Source: Moraxella sp.
GTDB lineage: Bacteria > Pseudomonadota > Gammaproteobacteria > Pseudomonadales > Moraxellaceae
NCBI RefSeq assembly: GCF_030525845.1
Contig: NZ_JAUNDY010000007.1
Coordinates: 17,735 to 81,734, forward strand
Reading direction: 5' to 3'
Length of the DNA: 64,000 bases
This document shows, piece after piece, positions 38,263 through 46,660 of this stretch. The position numbers and the translations under genes are program-made. The notes under the pieces were generated by a model, which was not told the DNA's origin, did not search any database, and saw only the letters and a program-made list of their open reading frames with translations. Numbering within the stretch: position 1 is the stretch's first letter; the number at the start of each line of letters is the position of its first letter.

Positions 38263-38718
38263 ATGAAAGCAGAAAAACTCAATGTATTTATCAGCTCGGT
38301 TATGGCATTTTTCGACCAAGTTGGCGAAAAACTGACCGAAGTAGATACACCTTATCTTAACAGCAATGCCACACCATTGGCTTATGATTATAGCGGTATC
38401 ATTACCATCACAGGACCTCTAACAGGCTGTGTTTATGTGAGTGCTGAGACACCATTATTGCGTGATTTGCTCATTACACTAGGAGAGCCTGAGAACTCAT
38501 TGGCACTTCTTAAAGACCTAATTGGCGAAGTTGCAAACACCGTATCAGGTAACGCTCGTACCGAGTTTGGTTCGGACTTTATCATCTCGCCACCAAAAAT
38601 TGTTGATGGTGCACCAAGTGCAAGCTTCCTACCAAAGGAAAAACGTACTTATGTAATTCCCTTTCACTGGCGTGAGCATGATGGTGTGATTGGCATTTGT
38701 GTTGGTTACAGCAACTAA
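38263..38718 (+). CDS. CheX/CheC-family CheY-P phosphatase
   Basis: This 151-aa protein is of the CheC/CheX/FliY class: FSGIITITGPLTGCVYVS-like strand (YSGIITITGPLTG) and the single active-site pair Glu89-x-x-Asn92 in LIGEVANTVSGNAR, followed by IISPPKIVDG. A single ExxN motif fits CheX, which dephosphorylates CheY-P. With the kinase and CheY genes directly upstream it completes an input-relay-reset set. Confidence 0.85.
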   Translation: MKAEKLNVFISSVMAFFDQVGEKLTEVDTPYLNSNATPLAYDYSGIITITGPLTGCVYVSAETPLLRDLLITLGEPENSLALLKDLIGEVANTVSGNARTEFGSDFIISPPKIVDGAPSASFLPKEKRTYVIPFHWREHDGVIGICVGYSN

Positions 38719-38755
38719 GATAGAAAGCACCTTTTTGGTGGGTTTGATGTTTTGA

Positions 38756-38784
38756 TTGTCAATATCCCAAAAAGGTGTTACAAT
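38756..38784 (+). promoter_or_regulatory. Predicted rpsB promoter, extended -10
   Basis: TTGTCA and TACAAT with exactly 17 bases between, and TG one base before the -10 (TGTTACAAT). It lies about 150 bases before rpsB, giving a long untranslated leader. It overlaps CACCTTTTTGG/CCAAAAAGGTG arms (38729-38776) that could end the cheX transcript. Confidence 0.6.
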
Positions 38785-38789
38785 AAACG

Positions 38790-38935
38790 GCTTTTTAGCA
38801 TTTTACTAACTTAATGACACACACGAATAAAGTCTGTCATTGACAGGCTTGCGTTAGCTTGCTGGGGTGTTTATCTTTTGATGAATTCAGCGAAGTGTAT
38901 TCGTGGAGGCATAACCCAAACTCTAAGGACTTATC
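38790..38935 (+). promoter_or_regulatory. Long rpsB leader, possible S2 autoregulatory region
   Basis: About 145 bases of untranslated leader with small inverted repeats (GTCATTGAC; TGTCATTGACA region near 38836-38847). In gammaproteobacteria ribosomal protein S2 represses its own operon through the rpsB leader. I can see the leader and its length, but not a motif that proves the control. Confidence 0.35.
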
Positions 38936-39682
38936 ATGTCAAATCCTACTCAAATTTCTATGCGCGACCTATTAGAAGCAGGCGCACACTTTGGTCACCA
39001 AACTCGCTACTGGAATCCAAAAATGAGCCAGTACATCTTTGGTGCTCGTAACGGCATTCACATCATCAACCTAGAGCATACCGTTGCTCAATTTAACGAT
39101 GCTTTGACTTTCGCCAACCAACAAGCGGCTAACCGCAACAAAATCCTATTTGTGGGTACCAAGCGTGCGGCAGGTCAGGCGATTCGTGAGCAAGCTCAAC
39201 GTGCTGGCATGCCTTACATTGACCATCGCTGGCTTGGTGGTACATTGACCAACTGGAAAACCATTCGTCAATCCATCACTCGCCTAAAAGAGCTAGAAAA
39301 GCAAGCCGAAGACGGTACTTTTGCCAAGCTAACCAAGCGTGAAGCTTTGGAGCGTACTCGTGATATGGAAAAATTGGAGCGTGCGTTGGGCGGTATCAAA
39401 GACATGAATGGCTTGCCTGATGCCATCTTTGTTATTGATGTAGACCACGAAGCTATTGCCATCAAAGAAGCCAAAAACTTGGGCATTCCTGTGATTGGCG
39501 TGGTGGACACCAATTCCAACCCTGACAACGTAGACTACGTTATTGCTGCCAACGACGATGCGATTCGTGCCGTAACTTTGTATGCAACTGCGATGGCTGA
39601 TGCCATCATCGCTGGCAAAGAATATGCCAAAACTCAAGGCAAAGGTGGCGAGCAAGCCCAAGAAAACGCCGAGCAAGCATAA
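38936..39682 (+). CDS. rpsB: 30S ribosomal protein S2 (RpsB)
   Basis: S2 joins the small ribosomal subunit late and helps S1 bind. The 248-aa protein has the signatures [45 protein letters not shown] and [21 protein letters not shown]. The C-terminal tail is Ala/Gln/Glu-rich. It is followed by tsf with a terminator-like hairpin between, the common rpsB-tsf arrangement. Confidence 0.98.
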   Translation: MSNPTQISMRDLLEAGAHFGHQTRYWNPKMSQYIFGARNGIHIINLEHTVAQFNDALTFANQQAANRNKILFVGTKRAAGQAIREQAQRAGMPYIDHRWLGGTLTNWKTIRQSITRLKELEKQAEDGTFAKLTKREALERTRDMEKLERALGGIKDMNGLPDAIFVIDVDHEAIAIKEAKNLGIPVIGVVDTNSNPDNVDYVIAANDDAIRAVTLYATAMADAIIAGKEYAKTQGKGGEQAQENAEQA

Positions 39683-39700
39683 TTTTCTTGTTTCATAAAG

Positions 39701-39740
39701 AAAGGCGTGAATGTCTGTACAAACGTTCATGCCTTTTTTT
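39701..39740 (+). terminator. Attenuator-like hairpin between rpsB and tsf
   Basis: Arms AAAGGCGTGAA and TTCATGCCTTT pair with one mismatch around an 18-base loop, and a T7 run follows. It would let part of the transcription read into tsf. Confidence 0.65.
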
Positions 39741-39781
39741 GATAAATTTTATCATTAATTATTTTTAAAAAGGTAATTACC

Positions 39782-40660
39782 ATGACTCAAATTTCTGCAT
39801 CACTGGTTAAAGAATTGCGTGAGCGTACTGGCTTAGGCATGATGGAATGCAAAAAAGCCCTAGAAGAGGCAGGTGGCGACATCGAACTTGCCATTGATAA
39901 CCTACGCAAATCAGGTCAAGCCAAAGCCGCCAAAAAAGCAGGCAACATCGCTGCTGACGGTGCGATCATTATCGCTCAGACTGCTGGCAAAGCCCTACTA
40001 CTAGAAGTAAACTGCCAAACTGACTTCGTTGCCAAAGACGAAAACTTTACTGCGTTTGCTAACAAAGTGGCTGAATTGGCACTTGCTAACAATACCACAG
40101 ACGTTGAAGCCATCTCCGCCTTGTCTTATGAAGATGGTGTGAGCGTGGAAGAGGCTCGTGTGGCATTGGTACAAAAAATTGGCGAAAACGTTCAAGTTCG
40201 CCGTGCCGAAGTTATTGAAGGTGCCAACCTAGCTAGCTACCGTCACGGTTTGCGTATCGGTGTGGTCGTGTCTTATGAGGGTGGTTCAGAAGAGCTTGGC
40301 AAAGCCGTTGCCATGCAAGTTGCCGCCTTTAATCCACTAGCAGTAGATGCAGAGGGCGTACCTGCTGACATCTTGGCTCGTGAAAAAGACATCATCGAAG
40401 CCAAAGCCAAAGAATCTGGTAAGCCTGAAAATGTGGTTGAAAAAATGATTACTGGCGGTATCCAAAAGTACCTAAACGAAGTAACGCTTGTAAACCAACC
40501 TTATGTCATGGACAATGACAAGAAAGTTGGCGATGTACTTAAAGCTGAAAACGCTACCGTTGTTAGCTTTAAGCGTCTAGAAGTGGGCGAAGGCATCGAG
40601 AAAAAGCAAGAAGACTTCGCTGCCGAAGTTGCCGCTGCTCAAGCTGCTGCCAAAGCCTAA
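39782..40660 (+). CDS. tsf: Elongation factor Ts (Tsf)
   Basis: EF-Ts exchanges GDP for GTP on EF-Tu. The 292-aa protein opens with [19 protein letters not shown] (UBA-like domain) and has the EF-Tu-contacting [12 protein letters not shown]. It is full length for the family. It is co-directional with rpsB and separated by 99 bases that hold an attenuator-like hairpin. Confidence 0.98.
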   Translation: MTQISASLVKELRERTGLGMMECKKALEEAGGDIELAIDNLRKSGQAKAAKKAGNIAADGAIIIAQTAGKALLLEVNCQTDFVAKDENFTAFANKVAELALANNTTDVEAISALSYEDGVSVEEARVALVQKIGENVQVRRAEVIEGANLASYRHGLRIGVVVSYEGGSEELGKAVAMQVAAFNPLAVDAEGVPADILAREKDIIEAKAKESGKPENVVEKMITGGIQKYLNEVTLVNQPYVMDNDKKVGDVLKAENATVVSFKRLEVGEGIEKKQEDFAAEVAAAQAAAKA

Positions 40661-40676
40661 TCATCGCTTTGTACAA

Positions 40677-40707
40677 ATACGCCAAATGTTCGTTTGGCGT
40701 ATTTTTT
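40677..40707 (+). terminator. Terminator after tsf
   Basis: Stem ATACGCCAAA/TTTGGCGTAT with loop TGTTCG, followed by T-rich sequence. It separates tsf from pyrE. Confidence 0.88.
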
Positions 40708-40751
40708 ATTTTTGGGGTATAATGATAAAAATGCTCTTTAAGGAAATTGTC

Positions 40752-41396
40752 ATGTCTTTTAACCCTCAAACCTTTATTGAAGTTGCCCTAAAAAATGGCG
40801 TGCTAAAATTTGGCGAATTTACCCTAAAATCAGGTCGCATTAGTCCTTATTTTTTTAATGCGGGTCTCCTTGCCACAGGCGAGCTATTGTCCGTTTTGGC
40901 ACAGGGCTATGCCGATATGCTTGCCAAAAATGCTAATACCGATGATTTGGTGGTTTTTGGGGCGGCGTATAAGGGCATTCCTTTTGTCGCCAGCACCGCC
41001 CAAGCCCTGTGGCAAAGTCATCAAATCAATGCCCAGTGGGGCTACAACCGCAAAGAAGCCAAAACGCACGGCGAAGGCGGAATGCTTGTTGGGGCGGATT
41101 TGACGGGCAAAAAAGTCTGGGTCATTGACGATGTGATGACCGCAGGCACGGCAATCCGTGAAGTCGTGGCAATCCTTGACAGCGTGGGGGCAAGTGTGGC
41201 GGGCATTATTGTCGCCCTTGACCGTAAAGAAAAAGGGCAGGGCGAAAAGTCCGCCATTCAAGAGTTAGGCGATGAGTTAAATGTCCCTGTTTTGGCACTT
41301 GTGAGTTTTGATGATATTACCCATTATGTCAAAAATAATGGCACGGACGAGCAATACAATTCAATGGTGCAGTATCGTGAGCAGTATGGGGTGTAA
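40752..41396 (+). CDS. pyrE: Orotate phosphoribosyltransferase (PyrE)
   Basis: PyrE joins orotate and PRPP to make OMP in pyrimidine synthesis. The 214-aa product has FTLKSGRISPYFFNAG, the flexible loop with RKEAKTHGEGG and the PRPP motif VWVIDDVMTAGTA. ATG at 40752 has AGGAAA 8 bases upstream; a longer in-frame start would overlap the tsf terminator. pyrB and pyrC' are also in the window but far away. Confidence 0.96.
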   Translation: MSFNPQTFIEVALKNGVLKFGEFTLKSGRISPYFFNAGLLATGELLSVLAQGYADMLAKNANTDDLVVFGAAYKGIPFVASTAQALWQSHQINAQWGYNRKEAKTHGEGGMLVGADLTGKKVWVIDDVMTAGTAIREVVAILDSVGASVAGIIVALDRKEKGQGEKSAIQELGDELNVPVLALVSFDDITHYVKNNGTDEQYNSMVQYREQYGV

Positions 41397-41410
41397 TTAG
41401 GGGTTTGATA

Positions 41411-41653
41411 ATGGCGGTTGTTGAAAAAACATTTGCGATCGATGAAAATATTGCAATTGCTTTGGATAAAATGATTGATGATAATGAGCAATCTAAATAC
41501 ATCAATGAATTTTTTATGTCTTTAATAGAGCAAAAAAATCGTGAAGCCATAGAAAATATGATTTGGCATTTTAGTGATGAAATGCCAAATCCGAATGGTA
41601 AATCCAGTACGGATTTATTAAGAGAAATTCGGGATAATCATTATCATGCTTAA
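41411..41653 (+). CDS. Antitoxin partner of a broken PIN toxin
   Basis: This 80-aa protein (DENIAIALDKMIDDNEQSKYI near the start, acidic and Asn-rich tail) overlaps the following PIN gene by 8 bases, as in the other toxin-antitoxin locus of this window. The antitoxin role is inferred from size, charge and position. The ATG at 41411 is preferred to a TTG two codons upstream. The frame is intact. Confidence 0.65.
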   Translation: MAVVEKTFAIDENIAIALDKMIDDNEQSKYINEFFMSLIEQKNREAIENMIWHFSDEMPNPNGKSSTDLLREIRDNHYHA

Positions 41654-42097
41654 TCAAAAAATCGTGGTTGATGCCAATATTTTTATCAAAATGTTTACGA
41701 ACACGACAGTCAAATGGCTCGTGAATTTTTGTCATTTTGTAATAAAAACTACATTCAATTTATTGTACCCACTTTATTTGAATATGAAGTGATAGGCGTT
41801 TGTGTGCAAAGAAAGGTGGATTTAAATAAACTGTTAGGCGGTTTAAACACCTATTATCAAACCAGTTTAACTTTGCAAAAACCCACCCTTGACGATTGGT
41901 AATTAGCCACCACAATTTGTCAAGACGGTAATGACAAAAGTGGTTTTCCGTCAATGTATGACAGTATTTATTAAGCGATGGCAATTAACCGCAACATTCA
42001 TTTTATTACCGCCGACAGTCAACATTTTGCCAAAGCCAATAAACACGGCAGTATTGTATTATTGGAAAATTGGCAATCATTATTTGATGAAAATTAA
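41646..42097 (+). pseudogene. PIN-domain toxin pseudogene with a frameshift and two stops
   Basis: The start MLNQKIVVDANIFIKMF is a PIN N-terminus with the first catalytic Asp. After ATGTTT near 41696 the frame must change by one base (one T missing from a T run) to continue YEHDSQMAREFLSF, FEYEVIGVCVQRKV and KPTLDDW. That frame then meets TAA at 41900 and another TAA within GFPSMYDSIY-AMAINRN, before ending ITADSQHF...LENWQSLFDEN. All PIN blocks are recognisable, so decay is recent to moderate. Confidence 0.88.
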
Positions 42098-42112
42098 ATC
42101 AATAGGTAACCT

Positions 42113-43063
42113 ATGAAAAAACTTAACTTCCTTATCGTGATGGACGATATTAAAACCATTAACTATAAAAAAGACACTTCGCTTGCAATGGCGTGGGCGA
42201 TAAAAGACAAAAATCATTCATTAAGCTATTGTCAAATTAGTGATTTGTGGCTTAATAATGGCGAGCTGATGATTGATTGTCAGGATTTAGAAGTATTTAA
42301 AAACCCTGAAAACTTTTATACATTGGGCGAAAAAACCACCGTTAAAGCGACTAACTTTAATGTGATTTTGATGCGAAAAGATCCGCCTTTTGATATGAGG
42401 TTTTTATATGCACTTCATTTGCTCTCTTATGCCAAACGAGCGGGCGTACTTGTGGTCAATGACCCAGAAAGCGTTAAAAATTGCAATGAAAAATTATTCG
42501 CCACCGAATTTCCCCATTTAATGACCCCAACGGTTGTTAGTCAAAAAGAGTTACATATCCGTGAATTTATCAAAACGCATCAAGATGTAATTGTTAAACC
42601 CTTAGACGGTATGGGCGGAATGGGTATTTTTCGTTTGACGACTGATAATCCAAACATCGGCTCTACTTTGGAATTATTGACCCAAAATGAGACCCTACCC
42701 ATTATGGCTCAAAAATTTATCCCAGAAATCAAAGATGGCGATAAACGCATTTTGATTGTCGGTGGTAAGCCTGTGGACTATTGTTTGGCTCGTATTCCCC
42801 AAAAGGGCGAAACAAGGGGCAATTTGGCGGCAGGCGGAACAGGCGTGGCAATGCCACTTTCTGATAAAGAGCGAGCCTTAGCCAATGAAGTTGCTCCTAA
42901 ACTTTTAGAAAAAGGCTTGTATTTTGTGGGACTTGATGTGATTGGGGGCTATATTACCGAAATCAATGTAACTTCACCCACTTGCGTGCGAGAAATTGAT
43001 GAGCAATGTGGGACGCAAATTGCGGTGGATTTTGTGGCATTTATTGAAAATCAATTTGCGTAA
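42113..43063 (+). CDS. gshB: Glutathione synthetase (GshB)
   Basis: GshB adds glycine to gamma-glutamylcysteine using ATP. The 316-aa ATP-grasp protein aligns with E. coli GshB: IVMDDIKTINYKKDTSLAM, VILMRKDPPFDMRF, KPLDGMGGMGIFR, CLARIPQKGETRGNLAAGG and EINVTSPTCVREI. It begins 15 bases after the dead toxin gene and is followed after 9 bases by a glycosyltransferase gene. Confidence 0.95.
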   Translation: MKKLNFLIVMDDIKTINYKKDTSLAMAWAIKDKNHSLSYCQISDLWLNNGELMIDCQDLEVFKNPENFYTLGEKTTVKATNFNVILMRKDPPFDMRFLYALHLLSYAKRAGVLVVNDPESVKNCNEKLFATEFPHLMTPTVVSQKELHIREFIKTHQDVIVKPLDGMGGMGIFRLTTDNPNIGSTLELLTQNETLPIMAQKFIPEIKDGDKRILIVGGKPVDYCLARIPQKGETRGNLAAGGTGVAMPLSDKERALANEVAPKLLEKGLYFVGLDVIGGYITEINVTSPTCVREIDEQCGTQIAVDFVAFIENQFA

Positions 43064-43072
43064 TTCATTGCT

Positions 43073-43873
43073 ATGTCCATTAACATAGATGTCATCATTC
43101 CCTGCTACAACACCGCCACGACCTTAGTTCGGGCGGTAGAGAGTGTGCTTGGACAGGATAATTTGGGTGGCATTTATCTGATTGATGATGGTTCAACAGA
43201 CGACACTTGGCAAGTGATTGTTGATTTACAAAATACCTACCCCACCCAAATCCATGCCGAACGCCTACCCACCAACAAAGGCGTGGCAACCGCTCGCAAC
43301 TTTGGAGCGATGCTTGCCAAGTCCGATTATGTCGCCTTTTTGGATGCGGACGATACCTATCAGCGTGAAGCGTTGCAAGCCTGTGCGATGGTGTTTGCCA
43401 ATTTTGAGGTGGGACTCATTCGCTTGCCAATGACGCCGATTGACCTACCCAAGCGATTTGCTAATCATCCTGATTTTTATACCGCTTGGCGGACGTTTGA
43501 GATGACCGCAGGGAGCAATATGGTGTTTTATCGCCCGTATTTTCTGGCGTTGGGCGGGTTTGATGATGACGAACTTTTCAAGAAGTTTGGTGGTGAAGAT
43601 GGGGCGTTGGGGCTTGCGACCATTGATACGGCAACAGTAGCAACGTTATTTGACAATCAAGGATTTGATGTGGGGGTTAATTACCATTGTCATGACACTA
43701 TGTACGCCAATCATTTATTTAATGCCATGCTATTTGGCGAAAATGTCCGCCACGTCTCACCAGATGATGTCGCAAAAGCTAATCAATCTACTCAAAATGC
43801 CATCAATAGAGTGCAAAAATTACGACAAATTTTATCAGCACAAAAGGGCAAAATGTCAATCACATTAAGCTAA
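43073..43873 (+). CDS. Family 2 glycosyltransferase
   Basis: This 266-aa cytoplasmic GT-A enzyme has the opening IDVIIPCYNTATTLVRAVESVL, LIDDGSTDDTW and the metal-binding FLDADDTY. The second half (FGGEDGALGLATID) is typical of the acceptor region. It has no membrane helix. Sugar and acceptor are unknown; a role in lipooligosaccharide or another surface glycan is plausible from the family. It probably shares a transcript with gshB. Confidence 0.87.
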   Translation: MSINIDVIIPCYNTATTLVRAVESVLGQDNLGGIYLIDDGSTDDTWQVIVDLQNTYPTQIHAERLPTNKGVATARNFGAMLAKSDYVAFLDADDTYQREALQACAMVFANFEVGLIRLPMTPIDLPKRFANHPDFYTAWRTFEMTAGSNMVFYRPYFLALGGFDDDELFKKFGGEDGALGLATIDTATVATLFDNQGFDVGVNYHCHDTMYANHLFNAMLFGENVRHVSPDDVAKANQSTQNAINRVQKLRQILSAQKGKMSITLS

Positions 43874-43897
43874 ACAACCATAAAGACGCATTTCAGT

Positions 43898-43928
43898 TTG
43901 ACAAGTAAAAAAAAAAATCGGATATAAT
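43898..43928 (+). promoter_or_regulatory. Promoter with A11 tract in the spacer (likely phase-variable)
   Basis: Consensus TTGACA (43898-43903) and consensus TATAAT (43923-43928) are separated by 19 bases, of which 43907-43917 is a run of eleven A. Loss of two A would give the optimal 17-base spacing. It lies 29 bases before the lipoprotein gene. Homopolymer length change in a promoter spacer is a known switching mechanism in Moraxella, Neisseria and Haemophilus. Confidence 0.72.
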
Positions 43929-43957
43929 GAGACCATTTTTTTAATTTGGAGTTTTTG

Positions 43958-44374
43958 ATGAAAATGACAAAATTGGTCGGCGTAGTATGTTTAGGTTTAT
44001 TTATGGCGGTATTAGTGGGTTGTAGCTCAAAAGGAAGCAATCCAGAGCAGGTGGCTGTCGCTTATGTGGAATATGCCTATAAAGGTGATGCCGACGGCAT
44101 GATAAAATTGATGTATTTACCCAAAGAACAAATGAAAGATGGCGGTGAAGAAATTGTTAGGGGTAAAGTTAAACAAACTGTTGCTAGAGCCGTCGCTGAA
44201 GCGGATAGAAAGGGCGGTGTAAAAGAGATTTTGGTTGAAAGCAGTGAAATTGATGAGCCAAATGGCAAAGGCTTGGTTAAGGTTGTTACTCATTTTAAAA
44301 ATGAGGGCTCAAAGTCTCAAAATAACCGCATTAAACTTGTTCGTTCCGATAATCAATGGAAAGTCAACCCTTGA
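43958..44374 (+). CDS. DUF4878-like lipoprotein
   Basis: This 138-aa protein has a lipoprotein signal (lipobox LVGC, Cys near residue 22) and a compact domain beginning NPEQVAVAYVEYAYKGDADGMIKL, like DUF4878/NTF2-fold lipoproteins of unknown function. A GGAG site 6 bases before the ATG supports the start. Its promoter carries the A11 tract, so its amount on the cell may vary between sibling cells. The next gene starts inside its end. Confidence 0.78.
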   Translation: MKMTKLVGVVCLGLFMAVLVGCSSKGSNPEQVAVAYVEYAYKGDADGMIKLMYLPKEQMKDGGEEIVRGKVKQTVARAVAEADRKGGVKEILVESSEIDEPNGKGLVKVVTHFKNEGSKSQNNRIKLVRSDNQWKVNP

Positions 44375-44988
44375 TATACTTTTTTAAGAAATGCAAGCTA
44401 TTGTTAGCGGCTTGCATTTTTTTGTTTTTGCAATCATCATCAGTAGTTGACGATATTTATTTTTATAATGAAACCAATATAAGAAATCAAATAAAATTGG
44501 GAGATTTTATTGTGCGTCAAGGCACAGCTTATGAAAGTAAAATCATTAAAAAGTTCAGTGATAGTAAATATTCTCATATTGGGTTAATTGTACAAATAAA
44601 CCCTCAAATCTTAATCATTCATGCCGCCACTGATGACAAAAGTGATAAGCCAAATCAAGTTATATTGTCTACGTTGTCTGAATTTATTAATCCTAAACTT
44701 GCTCGTGGATGGGCGATTTACAGAAATGACAAATTAACCAACCAAGAAATTGATTTTATGGTTAAAAATACAAAAAGGCGATTGGGCGAACCTTTTTATT
44801 TGGCTACAAAAAATGAATCAAAACAGGGTGTTTATTGTACGACATTGATTGCTAATTATTTGCCGATAGCAATTTATCAGCAGCTACAGTGGCAAATTAT
44901 CGATGTGCCAAGTCTGCATGGAGAGATCCTTTATCCAAAAGCATTGATTGATGAGGCGATAGGGTCAAGACTGATTTATCAAGAGTGA
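44356..44988 (+). CDS. YiiX/YaeF-type permuted papain-fold hydrolase
   Basis: This 210-aa protein has an N-terminal hydrophobic segment (about 13-30, signal or anchor). Its core has GDFIVRQGTAYESKIIKKFS, then KYSHIGLIV (catalytic His) and YCTTLIANYL (catalytic Cys): the permuted NlpC/P60 order of the YiiX family (peptidase C92-like). Substrates are unsettled; peptide or lipid amide bonds are candidates. The start overlaps the lipoprotein gene by 19 bases, so it depends on the same A-tract promoter. Later starts within the overlap are possible. Confidence 0.75.
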   Translation: MESQPLIYFFKKCKLLLAACIFLFLQSSSVVDDIYFYNETNIRNQIKLGDFIVRQGTAYESKIIKKFSDSKYSHIGLIVQINPQILIIHAATDDKSDKPNQVILSTLSEFINPKLARGWAIYRNDKLTNQEIDFMVKNTKRRLGEPFYLATKNESKQGVYCTTLIANYLPIAIYQQLQWQIIDVPSLHGEILYPKALIDEAIGSRLIYQE

Positions 44989-45138
44989 ATTTATTTCTAA
45001 AAATTAACTATTTTGTAATTAAATGTATATAAATTTTGCCACAGTAATATTTTGCCAATCCACATCAATTTCCCCTTGTAATTTCCTCCTTTTTGTTACA
45101 AAATAAGCAGTTATCTTTTAAAAATATCAGAGCAAAAA

Positions 45139-46221
45139 ATGACCAAACAACCCACAATCCTAATGATGGCAGCAGGCACAGGCGGACATATTTTTCCAGC
45201 ACTTGCGGTGGCGGACGAACTGACTGCACAAGGGGCAAAGGTGCATTGGCTTGGCACGCCAAACGGTATGGAAAACACCCTTGTGGGCGAGCGTTATCCC
45301 ATGCACCACATTGACATGCAGGGGCTTCGTGGTAAGGGTTTGGCACGGCTTATCAAAATGCCGTTTATGCTCTATAACGCAACAAGTGGAGCTAAAAATA
45401 TCATAAAAAACAACGAAGTAGATGTTGTGGTTGGCTTCGGTGGTTATGTCACTTCGGCAGGGGGCTTGGCAGGCAAATGGGCGGGCAAGCCACTTATTAT
45501 CCACGAGCAAAACGCCATTGCAGGAATGAGCAACAAAACGCTCGCTCGCTTTTCGGACAAGGTGCTACAAGCCTTTGACAGTGCCTTTGGGGCGAACGGC
45601 ATTACGGTGGGCAACCCTGTGCGAGATGCGATTGATACGGTCAAATCGCCCGATGAACGGTATAATGTTGATGATAAAAGCCCATTAAAAGTCCTAGTCG
45701 TGGGTGGTTCTTTGGGGGCAAAAGCCATCAATAACGCCATTGTGGAGCTTTTAAAAACAAGCGACAAGCCCCTATCTGTCAAACACCAATGCGGTAAGGA
45801 CAATCATAATGAAATGCTCGTTGCCTATTCACAAGCAGGGATTGATACCAGCAAACACACCTTCCAGCTAATGCCCTTTATTGACGATATGGCAAGTGTC
45901 TATGCGTGGGCGGACATTGTGGTGTGCCGTGCAGGGGCTTTGACGGTAAGCGAGATTGCAAGCGTGGGTATTGGGGCGATTTTTGTGCCGTTGCCACACG
46001 CTGTTGATGACCATCAGACCTTTAACGCCAAATCCTTGACCGACAAAGGGGCAGGAATTTTACTCCCACAACCTGAGCTTTCTGGGGCAAAATTGGCACA
46101 AATTTTAAATAATTTAGACCGCGAGCAATGCCTAACAATGGCAAAAAAAGCCCACGAAAACGCCAAACACAATGTCGCCAAAACGGTGGCGGAGATGGTG
46201 CTTGCGAGTGTCAAGGGGTAG
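45139..46221 (+). CDS. murG: UDP-GlcNAc:lipid I N-acetylglucosaminyltransferase (MurG)
   Basis: MurG turns lipid I into lipid II at the inner face of the membrane. The 360-aa GT-B enzyme has the G loop GTGGHIFPALAVAD, a second loop VGFGGYVTSAG, IHEQNAIAG and the donor-site PLPHAVDDHQTFNA with Gln. The 150-base gap before it is AT-rich and holds no gene I can support. murC follows after a short decayed gene. Confidence 0.97.
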   Translation: MTKQPTILMMAAGTGGHIFPALAVADELTAQGAKVHWLGTPNGMENTLVGERYPMHHIDMQGLRGKGLARLIKMPFMLYNATSGAKNIIKNNEVDVVVGFGGYVTSAGGLAGKWAGKPLIIHEQNAIAGMSNKTLARFSDKVLQAFDSAFGANGITVGNPVRDAIDTVKSPDERYNVDDKSPLKVLVVGGSLGAKAINNAIVELLKTSDKPLSVKHQCGKDNHNEMLVAYSQAGIDTSKHTFQLMPFIDDMASVYAWADIVVCRAGALTVSEIASVGIGAIFVPLPHAVDDHQTFNAKSLTDKGAGILLPQPELSGAKLAQILNNLDREQCLTMAKKAHENAKHNVAKTVAEMVLASVKG

Positions 46222-46291
46222 GACGCTGATTTAAGGCTTAAAAAGCAAGGTGTGTATTTATACACCTTACGCCTAAAATTGTAGAAATTAA

Positions 46292-46626
46292 AATGTCAAA
46301 ACTTACTTTAATTATCAGTCATACCGCCATTCATGATATTGAAAAAAAGTCGTTATTTTAAACATTATTTGATTCATTAAAACCCTTTTATTTATAGCAG
46401 AATGGCAAATAACGTGGTGGTTGATGATAAAATCAATGGTGAGTTTTTGGTGTTTTTAAAGCATTTAAATAAGCCGATTTATTTTGTTGTTGGCGAATTG
46501 GCACATAATCAAAGTGAATTAGAATTTGCCTTGCAATTATTAAACGATAATGATTTGAAGAGTTGCAAAGTCAAAGTATTGCATGATGATTTGGTAATTT
46601 TACCTAACCAATGTTATGGTATTTAA
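46292..46626 (+). pseudogene. Probable decayed small gene between murG and murC
   Basis: A start MSKLTLIISHTAIHDIEKK reads to a TAA at about 46358-46360, continues in frame as TLFDSLKPFYL to another stop, and a one-base frame change then leads into an open frame (from about 46381) encoding YSRMANNVVVDDKINGEFLVFLKHLN and ending LPNQCYGI. The pieces read like one protein of about 110 aa broken by a stop and a frameshift. Alternatively the 74-aa frame from 46402 is a gene by itself. I do not recognise the family. Confidence 0.5.
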
Positions 46627-46660
46627 TTGATTGAAATTAACTTTTTAAAGGAAAAAACAA

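Noticed and set aside
43895..43930. A11 tract as a coding contingency repeat
   Set aside because: It lies outside any reading frame, between the glycosyltransferase stop and the lipoprotein start, so only a promoter effect is possible.
46247..46268. Inverted repeat AAGGTG/CACCTT after murG as a terminator
   Set aside because: It lacks a T tract and sits in the murG-murC transcript; function cannot be supported.
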